Of a DNA stretch of 64,000 bases, positions 8,144 through 19,355 are shown in pieces. The stretch is from the NCBI GenBank assembly GCA_002344355.1, contig DDTN01000043.1, forward strand, positions 22,417 through 86,416, given 5' to 3'. The stretch's first letter is position 1. The number at the start of each line of letters is the position of its first letter. The notes under the pieces were generated by a model that was not told the origin of the DNA, did no database searches, and was given only the letters and a program-made list of their open reading frames with translations. The position numbers and the translations under genes were made by a program. The stretch comes from Proteobacteria bacterium UBA2363. Its GTDB lineage: Bacteria > Pseudomonadota > Gammaproteobacteria > Xanthomonadales > UBA2363.

Positions 8144-10423
8144 TCAGTCGCGCGCCAGCAGGGCGCGGGCCGCGGAAAAAACCTGTTCGTCGGACGGCAG
8201 CACCAGGAAGGCGGCGCCGGCCAGCGGCGTATAGGTGTCGGCGCCGACCACCCGGGCGATCGGCTTGCCGCCCAGGCCGGCCTCGACCAGGGCGGTGAAC
8301 ACGGTCTCGCCCACCGAGGCGCTGCGCCGGCCCTCGTCGACCACCAGCACCCGTGCGCAGGCGCGGGCGTGCTCGACCACGGCGGCCTCGTTGAGCGGCT
8401 GCAGCCAGCGCAGGTCGAGCACGCGGACCTTCGCGCCCTGCCCGTCCGCGAGCTGCTTCGCCGCACGCAGGGCCATCGGCACGCCGTTGCCGTAGCTGAC
8501 GATCAGCAGGTCGGTGGCATCGGGATCGTAGACGCGCGGTTCGCCCAGCACCATCGCCTGGCCGGGTTCCGGGTACGGGAACAGCCAGCCGCCGTCGCCG
8601 GCCGCGTGCAGGTCCTTGGTCATGTACAGGGCGATCGGCTCCAGGAACACGCTGACCCGGCCGTCGACGCGGGCCAGCGCGGCCAGGGTGCGCAGCATCA
8701 GGGCGGCGTCGTCGCCGCGGCTCGGGCAGCCGACCACCAGGCCCGGGATGTCGCGCAGGGCGGCGAAGGAGTTGTCGTTGTGGAAGTGGCCGCCGAAGCC
8801 GCGCTGGTAGCCCAGGCCGGCGATGCGCACCACCATCGGGTTGCGGAACTGGTCGTTGGAGAAGAACTGCAGCGAGGCCGCCTCGCCGCGCAACTGGTCG
8901 CAGGCGTTGTGGAAGTAGGCCAGGTACTGGATCTCCGGCACCGGCAGCAGGCCCATGTTGGCGTAGCCCTGGGCGAGGCCGAGGATCATGGTCTCGTCGA
9001 GCAGGGTGTTGAACACCCGCTTGTTGCCGAACGCCCGGTGCAGGCCCTTGGTCACCGTGTAGACGCCGCCCTTCTGGGCGACGTCCTCGCCGAACACCAG
9101 GGCCTCCGGCACCGCGGCGAGCAGGTCGTGCAGGGCGTTGTTGATCTGGATCGCCAGGTGCCGCGGCGGCTGCCGCTCGGGCAGGCGGTCCTCGCCGCCG
9201 AACGCGGCGATCCGCGCCTGCGGGTCGGCGACGCGGGTCGCCTCGGCCTGCACGGCGTCCGGCGTGTACGGCGCCAGCGGCCGCATCACCTCGGCCAGGG
9301 AGTCGATCTTCGGGCGCCGGTCGGCCTCCTCGGCGGCGGCGAAGCAGCGCGCCCGGATCGCCTCGTAGTGGGCGAGCAGGCTGTCGGGGGTGAACAGGCC
9401 CGACTCCAGCGCGATCGCCGCCGAGCGCAGCAGCGGGTCGGTGCGCTCGACCGCCACCAGCTCCTCGATGCTGCGCCACTCGATCTCGAAGTCGGTGCCG
9501 GCGTGGCCCATGATGCGGGTGGTCTGCAGGTGCAGGAAGGTCGGCCGGCGCATGCGCCGGCAGTGCTCGACCGCGGCGGCGACCTGGCCGTAGCCGCGCG
9601 CCAGGTCGAGGCCGTCGGCGAAGAAGTAGTCGAGGTCGCGGCAGCTGCGGAAGCGTTCGCCGATCCAGCCAGGCGGGGTCTTCACCGAGATGCCGATGCC
9701 GTTGTCCTCGCAGACGAACAGCACCGGCGCCGGCAGCTTCTGGTAGGCGGTCCACTGCGCGGCGTTGAACGCGGTCTGCGCGGTGGCGTGGTTGGCCGAG
9801 GCGTCGCCGAACGAGCAGATCGCGATACTGTCGGCCGGCACCGGCAGCGCCAGGCGCAGGCGCCGGGCCTGCTCGATGGCGAGCGCGGTGCCGAGCGCCT
9901 TGGGCAGGTGCGAGGCGATCGTCGAGGTCTGCGGCAGCACCCACAGCGGCTTGCTGCCCCAGACCTTGTGGCGGCCGCCGGAGGCCGGGTCGTCGATGCT
10001 GGCGGCGAAGCTCAGCGCCGAGTCCATGACCGGGTCCATGCCCGGCAGCTTGCGGAAGCGCTCGGCCATGAAGCCGCCGCTGCGGTAGTGCAGGAAGGCG
10101 GGGTCGGTGTGCCGGCACAGCCGCGCGACCATGGCGTTGCCCTCGTGCCCGGAACTGCCGATCGTGTAGAAGACCTTGTTCTGCACGCGCAGCACGCGCG
10201 CCATCAGGTCCAGGTGGCGCGAGATCAGCTGCGACTCGAACAGCTCCAGGAAGCCGCGCGCGGTCAGCGCGCTGCCCGGCAGCACCGGGGCATCGGCATC
10301 GGGCACGGCGACGGTGGCGGCGGCCTCGAACGCCTGCGCGAACTCGATGAAGTTGCGGTCGCAGATCTCGGCGCGGTTGAGGCCGCGCATGCGCGCGGGG
10401 ATGGCGGGGCTGGGGCTGGTCAT
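8144..10423 (-). CDS. Branched-chain 2-oxoacid dehydrogenase E1, alpha-beta fusion
   Basis: A 759-residue thiamine diphosphate enzyme in which the alpha and beta subunits of an E1 component are joined. The alpha half (about 1-400) has the TPP motif GDASANHA with the closing EDN about 25 residues later, plus GSSGHEG. The beta half (about 430-759) begins AIQINNALHDLLAAVPEALVFGEDV and has the typical TLLDETMILGLAQGYANMG. E1 decarboxylates 2-oxoacids such as 2-oxoisocaproate and passes the acyl group to lipoyl-E2 in the cytosol. Likeness is greatest to 2-oxoisovalerate-type E1, so leucine, valine and isoleucine breakdown is the likely role, but pyruvate or acetoin substrates cannot be excluded. 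E2 and E3 are not nearby. The ATG at 10423 is preceded by a TACAAT hexamer. Confidence 0.85.
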   Translation of the reverse strand: MTSPSPAIPARMRGLNRAEICDRNFIEFAQAFEAAATVAVPDADAPVLPGSALTARGFLELFESQLISRHLDLMARVLRVQNKVFYTIGSSGHEGNAMVARLCRHTDPAFLHYRSGGFMAERFRKLPGMDPVMDSALSFAASIDDPASGGRHKVWGSKPLWVLPQTSTIASHLPKALGTALAIEQARRLRLALPVPADSIAICSFGDASANHATAQTAFNAAQWTAYQKLPAPVLFVCEDNGIGISVKTPPGWIGERFRSCRDLDYFFADGLDLARGYGQVAAAVEHCRRMRRPTFLHLQTTRIMGHAGTDFEIEWRSIEELVAVERTDPLLRSAAIALESGLFTPDSLLAHYEAIRARCFAAAEEADRRPKIDSLAEVMRPLAPYTPDAVQAEATRVADPQARIAAFGGEDRLPERQPPRHLAIQINNALHDLLAAVPEALVFGEDVAQKGGVYTVTKGLHRAFGNKRVFNTLLDETMILGLAQGYANMGLLPVPEIQYLAYFHNACDQLRGEAASLQFFSNDQFRNPMVVRIAGLGYQRGFGGHFHNDNSFAALRDIPGLVVGCPSRGDDAALMLRTLAALARVDGRVSVFLEPIALYMTKDLHAAGDGGWLFPYPEPGQAMVLGEPRVYDPDATDLLIVSYGNGVPMALRAAKQLADGQGAKVRVLDLRWLQPLNEAAVVEHARACARVLVVDEGRRSASVGETVFTALVEAGLGGKPIARVVGADTYTPLAGAAFLVLPSDEQVFSAARALLARD

Positions 10424-10448
10424 GGCGGGCGGTCCGGGGCGACCGCGG

Positions 10449-10454
10449 ATTGTA
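10449..10454 (-). promoter_or_regulatory. Putative -10 element of the E1 gene
   Basis: TACAAT on the minus strand, 25 bases upstream of the E1 start codon, is a rare AT-rich hexamer in this GC-rich sequence. No convincing -35 hexamer is seen at the usual distance. Confidence 0.45.
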
Positions 10455-10502
10455 GTGCAGCGCGGTTGCGCGGCCGATGCCGCCCGCGCCGCGGACCGCA
10501 CG

Positions 10503-10526
10503 GGCGCGCCGGCCGGCCGGCGCGCC
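10503..10526. repeat. 24-base perfect palindrome
   Basis: GGCGCGCCGGCC followed by its exact inverse gives a 24-base uninterrupted palindrome in the 301-base gap between the 10725-11831 gene and the E1 gene, both on the minus strand. It could act as a terminator stem or a protein site, but no T tract follows on either strand. Apart from the TACAAT at 10449, nothing else is recognised in this gap. Confidence 0.55.
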
Positions 10527-10724
10527 GTCAAGGGACGGCCGGCAGGTCGGCGGCCGGGCGGGCCGTGCGGCCAGAGGGACTGCACGCCCGGGCTTTTCGT
10601 GACAGCGCGGCAGCGACCCGGGTGGACCGTCCGGGCTTGCGGTCGAACCGCCGGGTGCCCGCCGGGACAGGCGCCGGCCGGGCGACTCCCACGGCGCGAC
10701 GGCCGCCCGTTCCCCGGCGGACGG

Positions 10725-11831
10725 CTAGAAGCCGCGCCGTTTCCAGTGGCCGAACTGCGCGGGCGGCGCCTGGTTGACGCCGTCGCCGCAGGCATCGCCG
10801 CGCGCCAGCGGCCATTGCGCCAGCCACAGCACCTGCCGCCCGGTGTCGGCCATGCCCTCGAGCACACCGCCAGCGGCGCCGGCGTCGTCGTAGTAGGCCT
10901 CGGCGATGATCCAGGGCAGCGCGGCGGCACCGGGGATGCCCCGGACATGGCTGTCGTGGCGCCGGATCATGGTCGCCTCGCCGGCGCGGGCGGTGCCGTA
11001 CAGGTCGAGCGCCAGCGCCGCCGGCCAGACCCCGGCGCTCCACGGCCCGGTGTAGACCGTCGGCAGGTGCCGGACCCGCGCCTCGGTGCGCACGCGGTCG
11101 TCGTCGGAGACGAACGAGAAGCCGACCGAATGGCCGGCGCCGAACTGGCTCACGTACTCCCGCCACAGGCGCCGCGCGTACTCGGTCAGCACCGGGTTGG
11201 CCGGCTCCTCGGGGCGGACCAGCGGGTAGCCGGGCAGGTCGAGGATGCGGGCGCGCGGCATCAGCTCCACCCCGAGGTCGGTCAGGTAGTCGAGACCGGA
11301 GGCCTGCAGCACGGCCTCCAGGTTCCACACCAGGTTCCAGTTCTCCTGGTAGCGGTCCTCGTCCCAGGCGCTCCAGTACTGCGGGTCGTTGCCGCCCTGG
11401 GGGAAGTAGCGGAACAGGACCTGGGCGAAGCCGGCAGCGCCGATGTCGGCCAGGAACAGGGCCAGGTTGGCCTTGTAGGTGGGGTGCAGGTCGCCACCCG
11501 TGCTGTCGAGCAGGGTGCCGGTCCAGGCGCCGCCGGTCGGCCAGGGGGCACGCAGGTGGATCACGCCGGTGGCGATGCGGTCCTGGCCGGCGGCCCGCAT
11601 CTGCCCGAGCTGGTCGATCACCTGCGCGCGCACGCCCGGCCGGTGGTAGTTGGCGAGCACGCCGTAGGGTTCCCGGTCGCAGCCCGGCCCCAGCGCGTAC
11701 CAGTGGTAGTTGCTGCCGCCGGACGCCACCGGGGCGTGCTCGAAGCCGTTCACCCGCAGCGTGCCGCCCGCGGCGGGGACAGCGAGCGGGAGCAGCGCGA
11801 GGACGAGCAGGCGGATCATCGAAGGTCGCAT
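10725..11831 (-). CDS. Secreted protein of unknown function, possibly glycosidase-like
   Basis: A 368-residue exported protein that I do not recognise with confidence. The ATG at 11831 yields MRPSMIRLLVLALLPLAVPAAGG, a plausible signal peptide; further in-frame ATGs exist at 11819, 11840 and 11843. The mature part is rich in aromatic residues and alternates strand-like and helix-like stretches, for example FAQVLFRYFPQGGNDPQYW, GVELMPRARILDLPG, SVGFSFVSDDDRVRTEARV and LPWIIAEAYYDD. That pattern would fit a TIM-barrel carbohydrate-active enzyme with acidic residues at strand ends, but no family signature is certain. It is divergent from a Ser/Thr kinase gene, the two starts being about 95 bases apart, so a shared control region is possible. 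Confidence 0.6.
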   Translation of the reverse strand: MRPSMIRLLVLALLPLAVPAAGGTLRVNGFEHAPVASGGSNYHWYALGPGCDREPYGVLANYHRPGVRAQVIDQLGQMRAAGQDRIATGVIHLRAPWPTGGAWTGTLLDSTGGDLHPTYKANLALFLADIGAAGFAQVLFRYFPQGGNDPQYWSAWDEDRYQENWNLVWNLEAVLQASGLDYLTDLGVELMPRARILDLPGYPLVRPEEPANPVLTEYARRLWREYVSQFGAGHSVGFSFVSDDDRVRTEARVRHLPTVYTGPWSAGVWPAALALDLYGTARAGEATMIRRHDSHVRGIPGAAALPWIIAEAYYDDAGAAGGVLEGMADTGRQVLWLAQWPLARGDACGDGVNQAPPAQFGHWKRRGF

Positions 11832-11925
11832 GCCGACCATCATGCCGCGGCGGCCATGAACCCCTGCCGAGCCGGCGCCGATGCGGCAGAATCGCGGCCA
11901 TGGAACGCAATCGGAGGAAGCCGCG

Positions 11926-14244
<2,319 letters not shown>

Positions 14245-14288
14245 TCCGTCGGCCTCCGGCATCGCCCGGCGGTGGGGCGGCGCGCGGC

Positions 14289-14317
14289 CGCCGCCCCCGG
14301 CTGGACCGGGGGCGGCG
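14289..14317 (+). terminator. GC-rich hairpin after the kinase gene
   Basis: A 12-base perfect stem (CGCCGCCCCCGG and its inverse) with a five-base loop lies 44 bases after the kinase stop. There is no immediate T tract, so intrinsic termination is only a possibility. Confidence 0.4.
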
Positions 14318-14424
14318 CGGCCGACACTGGCACCTTCACCTTTTCTGCACTAATGTCCGGCGGTCCCCGTGGCGCCGGGTGTGCCGGATGCCGCGGCCGG
14401 GGCGATATCTTCACGGGAGGCAAC

Positions 14425-16788
14425 ATGTACAAGACGTTTCGTGCGCCGATGCTGTCGGCGCTGGTCGCGGCCGCGCTGGTCGGGGCCTGGGGCATCCAGG
14501 CCACCGCCAGCTTCGACGAGAAGGCTGGCGCGACCCAGTCCAGCGGCATCTCGACCTGGATGGTCGAATTCGCCGAGCCGGGCCTGCTGCACGGCACCAC
14601 GCGCGCACCGGGCGCCCGCTTCGACGCCAGCGATCCCGCCGTGGTCGCCTACCGCGACCAGCTGATGCAGGTGCAGGCCGGCCACAAGGCCGCCATCGCC
14701 GGCGCCCTGGGCCGCTCGCCCGAGGTCACCCACCACTACCTGGCCACCCACAGCGGCATGGCGATCCGGCTGACCGCCGCCGAGGCCGACCAGGTCGCAC
14801 GGCTGCCCGGCGTCGCTTCCGTGAAGCCCGAGGTGGTCGAGCAGATCGACACCAATGCCGGCCCGGTGTTCATCGGCGCCGACACCATCTGGAACGGCAG
14901 CGCCATTCCCGGCGGCGGCCCCGGCACCCGCGGCGAAGGCATGGTGATCGCCGTGCTCGACACCGGCATGGTCAGCGCGACCCACCCCTCGTTCGCCAAC
15001 GACGCCAGCTGCGGCCATGGCGGCGCCAACCCGAACAAGGTGCTGTCCTCGCTGGACTGCGCGACCACCGACGGCACCGGCCTGTGCAACGGCCCGACGC
15101 CCACCGACACCAACGGCCACGGCTCCCACACCGCCAGCACCTCGGGCGGCAACCGCGTGCCGACCAGCGCCACCCCGGCGCCCAACGTCGAGATCTCCGG
15201 CGTCGCGCCCTGCGCGAACCTGCGCATCTACAAGGTCTGCCCGACCACCTCCTGCCCGGGCGCGGCGATCCAGGCCGGCATGGACTCGATCCTGCTGCAC
15301 GGTGGCGTCGACGTCATGAACTTCTCGATCTCCGGCGGCCGCAACCCGTGGGAGGACAACGACCGCAAGAAGCTCGACCTGGTCACCGCCGGGGTGTTCG
15401 TCGCCGCGTCGGCCGGCAACACGAGTGCCTCGGTCCCCAACCCGATCGGTGCGGTCAACCACCTCGGCCCCTGGGTGCTGAGCGTCGCCGCCTCCAGCCA
15501 CCACAGCGCGCCGGACACGCTGGCGGGATTCAGCCTGCGTGGCCCGACCCCGGCACCGCTGGCCGACCTGACCAAGCCGGACATCACCGGCCCCGGCGTC
15601 ACCGTCTACGCGGCCAACGCCAGCGTCGCCGGCTACGGCAACAGCAGCGGCACCTCGATGTCCTCGCCGCACCTGGCCGGCGCCGCGACCCTGATCCGCA
15701 AGGTCCACCCGACCTGGACCCCGGTGCAGGTGAAGTCGGCGATCATGATGACCGGCAAGCGCGCCGGCACCGGCGCCAGCGGCAACTGGACCTGGGACGA
15801 GGTCGGCAGCGGCCGCATCGACCTGGCGAAGGCGGTCAACGCCGGCCTGCTGATGGACGAGACCACCGCCAACTTCCTGGCCGCCAATCCCGTCGGTGGC
15901 AGCATGTCGGCGCGCGACCTCAACCTGCCGGCGGTGCGCGACATGGCCTGCACGCCCTCGTGCACCTGGACCCGCACCGTGACCAGCGCCCTGGCCACAC
16001 CAGCGACCTGGAACGTCGCGGTCGAGAATCCGACCGGCTTCGTGCTGGAGGCGACCCCGGCGCAGTTCGTGATCGACCCCGGCCAGAGCCAGGTGATCAC
16101 CATCACCGCGACGCCGCAGCTCAACGAGCCGGGCACCACCCTGCGCTTCGGCGCGGTGACCCTGACCCGCGCGCCGGTCGGTCCCGACCCGGTCCTGCAC
16201 ATCAGCGTCTCGGTGCGCGGCGCCGGTCCGTTCGACCCGATCTTCGCGCACGACTTCGAGATGCCGCCGCCGGTGGTGTGCTCGACCGGCGGACCGTTCA
16301 CGTTCGGCACCACAGCCGGACCGGCCAGCGTCTACCCGGTGCCGCTCAGCATCGCCGGCGTCGGTTCCATCACCAACATGCGCATGCAGATCAACGGCGT
16401 GACCCACACCTTCTCGGATGACCTCGACATCCTGCTGGTCGGACCCGGCGGACAACGCCTCATCGTCATGTCCGACGTCGGTGGCAGCAACGCCCTGAAC
16501 GCGGTCGACCTGGTCCTCAGCGACGCCGCCGCCGCGGGCATGCCGGATGCCGGCGCCATCGCGTCCGGCAGTTACCGGCCGACCAACGTGGGCGCCAACG
16601 ACGCCTTCCCCGCCCCGGCCCCGGGCACGCCGCACGGCAACCCGGCACCGGCCGGCTCGGACACCTTCGGGTCGGTGTTCGGCGGGCTGAACGCCGACGG
16701 CACGTGGAACGTCTTCCTGTACGACGACGCCAACCTGGATGCCGGCCAGATCGGCCAGGTCTGCCTGGAGTTCAACTTCGCGCCCTGA
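14425..16788 (+). CDS. Secreted subtilisin-like serine protease with P domain
   Basis: A 787-residue S8 family peptidase. The ATG follows GGGAGG by six bases. A signal peptide (about 1-28) leads into an I9-type propeptide (about 40-140, with WMVEFAEPG and SGMAIRLTAAEAD). The catalytic domain follows, with Asp179 in VLDTG, His232 in NGHGSHT, Asn332 in ASAGN, and Ser411 in GTSMSSPH. A beta-sandwich precedes the sequence FDPIFAHDFE (603-612), which matches the tail motif of other secreted proteins here but is internal. After a PPPVV linker comes a C-terminal proprotein convertase P domain (about 618-787; HTFSDDLDILLVGPGG, DGTWNVFLYDDA). Several cysteines suggest disulfides outside the cytoplasm. 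It is flanked by an upstream hairpin and a strong downstream terminator, so it is probably transcribed alone. Confidence 0.92.
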   Translation: MYKTFRAPMLSALVAAALVGAWGIQATASFDEKAGATQSSGISTWMVEFAEPGLLHGTTRAPGARFDASDPAVVAYRDQLMQVQAGHKAAIAGALGRSPEVTHHYLATHSGMAIRLTAAEADQVARLPGVASVKPEVVEQIDTNAGPVFIGADTIWNGSAIPGGGPGTRGEGMVIAVLDTGMVSATHPSFANDASCGHGGANPNKVLSSLDCATTDGTGLCNGPTPTDTNGHGSHTASTSGGNRVPTSATPAPNVEISGVAPCANLRIYKVCPTTSCPGAAIQAGMDSILLHGGVDVMNFSISGGRNPWEDNDRKKLDLVTAGVFVAASAGNTSASVPNPIGAVNHLGPWVLSVAASSHHSAPDTLAGFSLRGPTPAPLADLTKPDITGPGVTVYAANASVAGYGNSSGTSMSSPHLAGAATLIRKVHPTWTPVQVKSAIMMTGKRAGTGASGNWTWDEVGSGRIDLAKAVNAGLLMDETTANFLAANPVGGSMSARDLNLPAVRDMACTPSCTWTRTVTSALATPATWNVAVENPTGFVLEATPAQFVIDPGQSQVITITATPQLNEPGTTLRFGAVTLTRAPVGPDPVLHISVSVRGAGPFDPIFAHDFEMPPPVVCSTGGPFTFGTTAGPASVYPVPLSIAGVGSITNMRMQINGVTHTFSDDLDILLVGPGGQRLIVMSDVGGSNALNAVDLVLSDAAAAGMPDAGAIASGSYRPTNVGANDAFPAPAPGTPHGNPAPAGSDTFGSVFGGLNADGTWNVFLYDDANLDAGQIGQVCLEFNFAP

Positions 16789-16813
16789 TCCGGGACGCGG
16801 AGCGGCAACACGG

Positions 16814-16842
16814 AAAGGGCGCCCTCCGGGCGCCCTTTCTTC
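16814..16842 (+). terminator. Rho-independent terminator of the protease gene
   Basis: A perfect 11-base stem (AAAGGGCGCCC, loop TCC, GGGCGCCCTTT) runs into CTTC, 25 bases after the protease stop. It is the clearest intrinsic terminator in the window and would also work partly in reverse for the convergent GNAT gene. Confidence 0.85.
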
Positions 16843-16928
16843 GTTCCGGCCCCGCCTGGCCGGTGCATGCCTCCGTGCAGCGGGCCCGAACCCGCCAATG
16901 GTCCGCGCGCGGTCCCGGCGGGGTTCGC

Positions 16929-17498
16929 TCAGGTCCCCTGGTCCGCGGCGGTTCCGGCGGTCGCGGGGCGCCAGGACTGGCGGGACTGCCCCCAGGCCTC
17001 CACCACGGCATCATCGAACGGCACCGGCAGTCGCACCGGTCCGCGCAGGCGCGAACCCAGCCGCTGCGCCAGCCGCTGCGAGCGCAGGTTGTCCGGGGCG
17101 ATGCAGTGGATCACCTCGGACCAGCCCAGGCGCTCGAAGGCCCAGTCGATGGCGGCGGTCGCCGCCTCGAAGGCGATGCCGCGACCGGCGGCGTCGGGAT
17201 GCAGGGCCCAGCCGACCTCGGTGCCCGGCCAGCCGTCCGGCTGCCAGGGGCCGGCCTGGCCCAGCCAGCGGCCGTCGGCCCGGTCGACGATCGAGAACAT
17301 CGCGAAACCCTGCACCAGCCAGGCGCCGGGCATCTGCAGGAAGCGGCGCCAGGCGGCACCACGCTCGAGGACGCCGCCGATGTGCCGGGCGCTGTCCTCG
17401 TCGGCCAGCATCTGCGCGTAGCGCTCGAAATCGCCGGCCTCCGGGACGCGCAGCAGCAGCCGCTCGGTGGTCAGGCGCGGGAAGTCCCCGGTGCTCAC
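16929..17498 (-). CDS. GNAT family N-acetyltransferase
   Basis: A 189-residue acetyltransferase of the RimJ/RimL-like (Acetyltransf_3) group that moves an acetyl group from acetyl-CoA to an amine; the substrate cannot be told from sequence. It opens with LTTERLLLRVPEAGDFE, the usual first strand of this group. The acetyl-CoA loop is seen in EVGWALHPDAAGRGIAFEA at about 90-108, followed by the helix motif APDNLRSQRLAQRLG. The start is the GTG at 17498, which overlaps the stop of the pilin-like gene (GTGA), so the three genes 19163 to 16929 form one coupled transcript with glutaryl-CoA dehydrogenase in front. Its tail points toward the protease terminator. Confidence 0.85.
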   Translation of the reverse strand: MSTGDFPRLTTERLLLRVPEAGDFERYAQMLADEDSARHIGGVLERGAAWRRFLQMPGAWLVQGFAMFSIVDRADGRWLGQAGPWQPDGWPGTEVGWALHPDAAGRGIAFEAATAAIDWAFERLGWSEVIHCIAPDNLRSQRLAQRLGSRLRGPVRLPVPFDDAVVEAWGQSRQSWRPATAGTAADQGT

Positions 17499-18010
17499 CG
17501 CAGGGTGCCGTCGTGCCGATCGCCGTCCCGGAAGCGGCAGCCGGGGACGATGCGGGCGATGTCGGCGATGTCCGGGCTGCTGCATTCGAAGTGCACGCCG
17601 CCAGAGGCGTCCACGGCCTCGGGTCGGAACTGGACCGCGCCGGCCAGCGGCGCCGCGAACCGGACGGCCAGCGTGCCGCCCGGCTGCACCAGGACCGTCT
17701 CCAGCCCCACCTGGCGCAAGGCATCGGGATCGGGAAGCCCGGCTTCGGCATTGCCGTCCGGGGCGCGGCCCCGGCTGGCCAGGAATTCCGCCACAGCCAG
17801 CCGCGCCGCCGACGCATGGGCCAGGGCCTCGCGCATCCGGGTCACCCGCGCATAGTCGTCTAGCACTGCCTCGGTAGCCGCCAGCACCTGCACCGCCGCA
17901 TTGTCGGGGGGAGGCGGCCGCAGCAGCCAGGCCGCAGCGCCGACCAGGAAACCGCCGGTCAAGCTGCCGACGAGGAACCCGAGGGTCGCTGCGCGCAACT
18001 CAGAAGGCAT
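17495..18010 (-). CDS. Membrane-anchored protein with pilin-like C-terminal domain
   Basis: A 171-residue protein with one N-terminal hydrophobic segment (about 8-30), a proline stretch (PPPP), and a periplasmic-type domain. That domain follows the pattern of type IV major pilins: an amphipathic helix (ALAHASAARLAVAEFLASRG), an AEAGLP turn, two strands, and a final pair of cysteines at about 143 and 158 in FECSSPDI and VPGC. In type IVa pilins such a pair closes the D-loop. No prepilin leader (Gly followed by Phe/Met and Glu at +5) is present, so it is not a normal pilin; a TfpZ/pilus-accessory or minor anchoring role is possible. It overlaps the end of glutaryl-CoA dehydrogenase by 11 bases and the GNAT start by four. 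The pilin likeness is my reading and is untested. Confidence 0.7.
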   Translation of the reverse strand: MPSELRAATLGFLVGSLTGGFLVGAAAWLLRPPPPDNAAVQVLAATEAVLDDYARVTRMREALAHASAARLAVAEFLASRGRAPDGNAEAGLPDPDALRQVGLETVLVQPGGTLAVRFAAPLAGAVQFRPEAVDASGGVHFECSSPDIADIARIVPGCRFRDGDRHDGTLR

Positions 18011-19163
18011 TGATGCCGGTCACCTCGCGGCCGACCACCAGCTGGTGCACGGTCTCGGTGCCCTCGTAGGTGATCACCGATTCGAGGTTGAGCTGGTGCC
18101 GGATCGGCGCGTACTCGGTGGAGATCCCGGCGCCGCCGAGGATGTCGCGCGCCTCGCGGGCGATGTCGATGGCCATCCGGCAGTTGTTCCACTTCGCCAG
18201 GGAGACCTGGCTGGGCTGCATGCGGCCGGCGTCCTTGAGGCGGCCGAGCTGCAGGACCAGCAGCTGCGCCAGGGTGATGCGCCGGGCCATCTCGGCCAGC
18301 TTGAGCTGCACCGCCTGGGTGGCGGCGATCGGCCGGCCGAACAGGATCCGCTCCTTGGCGTAGCCTAGCGCCTCGGCGTAGCAGGCGATGGCGGCGCCGA
18401 TCGGCCCCCAGGTGATGCCGTAGCGGGCCTGGGTCAGGCAGCCCAGCGGCCCCTTCAGGCCCTTGACGCCGGGCAGGCGCGCGGATTCGGGCACCCGCAC
18501 GCCGTCCAGGAACAGCGCGCTGGTCACCGAGGCGCGCAGGCTCATCTTGCGATGGATCTCCTGGGCGCTGAAGCCCGGCGTGTCGGTGGGCACGATGAAG
18601 CCCTGGATGCCGTCCTCGGTCTGCGCCCAGACGATCGCGATCTTCGCCAGGTTGCCGTTGGTGATCCACATCTTGGCGCCGTTCAGGACCCAGTCGCCGC
18701 CGTCCTTGCGGGCGTGGGTCTTCATGTTGGCCGGGTCGGAACCGCCGTGCGGCTCGGTCAGGCCGAAGCAGCCGATCACCTCGCCGGCGGCCATCGCCGG
18801 CAGCCACTGCCGGCGCTGCTCCTCGGTGCCGTACTGGAAGATCGGGTACATGCACAGCGAACTCTGCACCGAGACGAAGCTGCGGATGCCCGAATCGCCG
18901 CGCTCCAGCTCCTGGCAGATCAGGCCGTACTGCACGCCGCTCATGCCGGCGCAGCCGTACTCCTCGGGCAGCGAGGAGCCGAGCAGGCCCAGCGCGGCGA
19001 TCTCCGGCACCAGTTCCTTCGGGAAGCGCGCCTGGTCGAAGCAGTCGCCGATGATCGGCAGAACCTTCTCGTCGGTGAAACGGGCGACGGTGTCCTGGAC
19101 CATGCGCTCCTCGTCGGAGAGCAGGCTGCGGACATCGAACAGGTCGGTCGGGGAAAGGCTCAT
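18000..19163 (-). CDS. gcdH: Glutaryl-CoA dehydrogenase
   Basis: A 387-residue FAD-dependent acyl-CoA dehydrogenase. It most likely oxidises and decarboxylates glutaryl-CoA to crotonyl-CoA in lysine and tryptophan breakdown. Marks of the family are CFGLTEPHGGSDP and KMWITNG for FAD and substrate, and ESVITYEGTETVHQLVVGREVTG at the end, whose YEGTE carries the catalytic glutamate at the position used by GCDH. Length fits the family (about 390). The ATG at 19163 lies 34 bases from a TACAAT element. Its 3' end overlaps the pilin-like gene, which is an unrelated passenger as far as can be seen. The isovaleryl-CoA dehydrogenase at 59975 is a separate paralogue with a different catalytic base. Confidence 0.92.
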   Translation of the reverse strand: MSLSPTDLFDVRSLLSDEERMVQDTVARFTDEKVLPIIGDCFDQARFPKELVPEIAALGLLGSSLPEEYGCAGMSGVQYGLICQELERGDSGIRSFVSVQSSLCMYPIFQYGTEEQRRQWLPAMAAGEVIGCFGLTEPHGGSDPANMKTHARKDGGDWVLNGAKMWITNGNLAKIAIVWAQTEDGIQGFIVPTDTPGFSAQEIHRKMSLRASVTSALFLDGVRVPESARLPGVKGLKGPLGCLTQARYGITWGPIGAAIACYAEALGYAKERILFGRPIAATQAVQLKLAEMARRITLAQLLVLQLGRLKDAGRMQPSQVSLAKWNNCRMAIDIAREARDILGGAGISTEYAPIRHQLNLESVITYEGTETVHQLVVGREVTGINAF

Positions 19164-19196
19164 GGCGGCACGCGGTCGGGCTGAGTGAAGCCCGGC

Positions 19197-19202
19197 ATTG
19201 TA
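19197..19202 (-). promoter_or_regulatory. Putative -10 element of gcdH
   Basis: TACAAT on the minus strand, 33 bases before the gcdH start, matches the sigma-70 -10 consensus in five of six bases. No good -35 is visible. Confidence 0.45.
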
Positions 19203-19355
19203 GGGCACCGAAGTCCAGGCGGCGTCAGTGCCGTCGCCCGACCGGCCGGGCCCGGCCCCGCGGCGCGTCGTCGCGCCGACCCGGCCGGTCGCCCCGGCGC
19301 CCGGCGGCGAACCGTCGGCGCTTCCCGGCTAGACTGTGCGGCCGCCTCCCCAGCC

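Noticed and set aside
10725..11831. GFEHAP near the N-terminus of the secreted unknown protein as part of the shared tail motif
   Set aside because: It is close to the signal peptide and lacks the [IL]F residues, so likeness to the C-terminal tail is probably chance.
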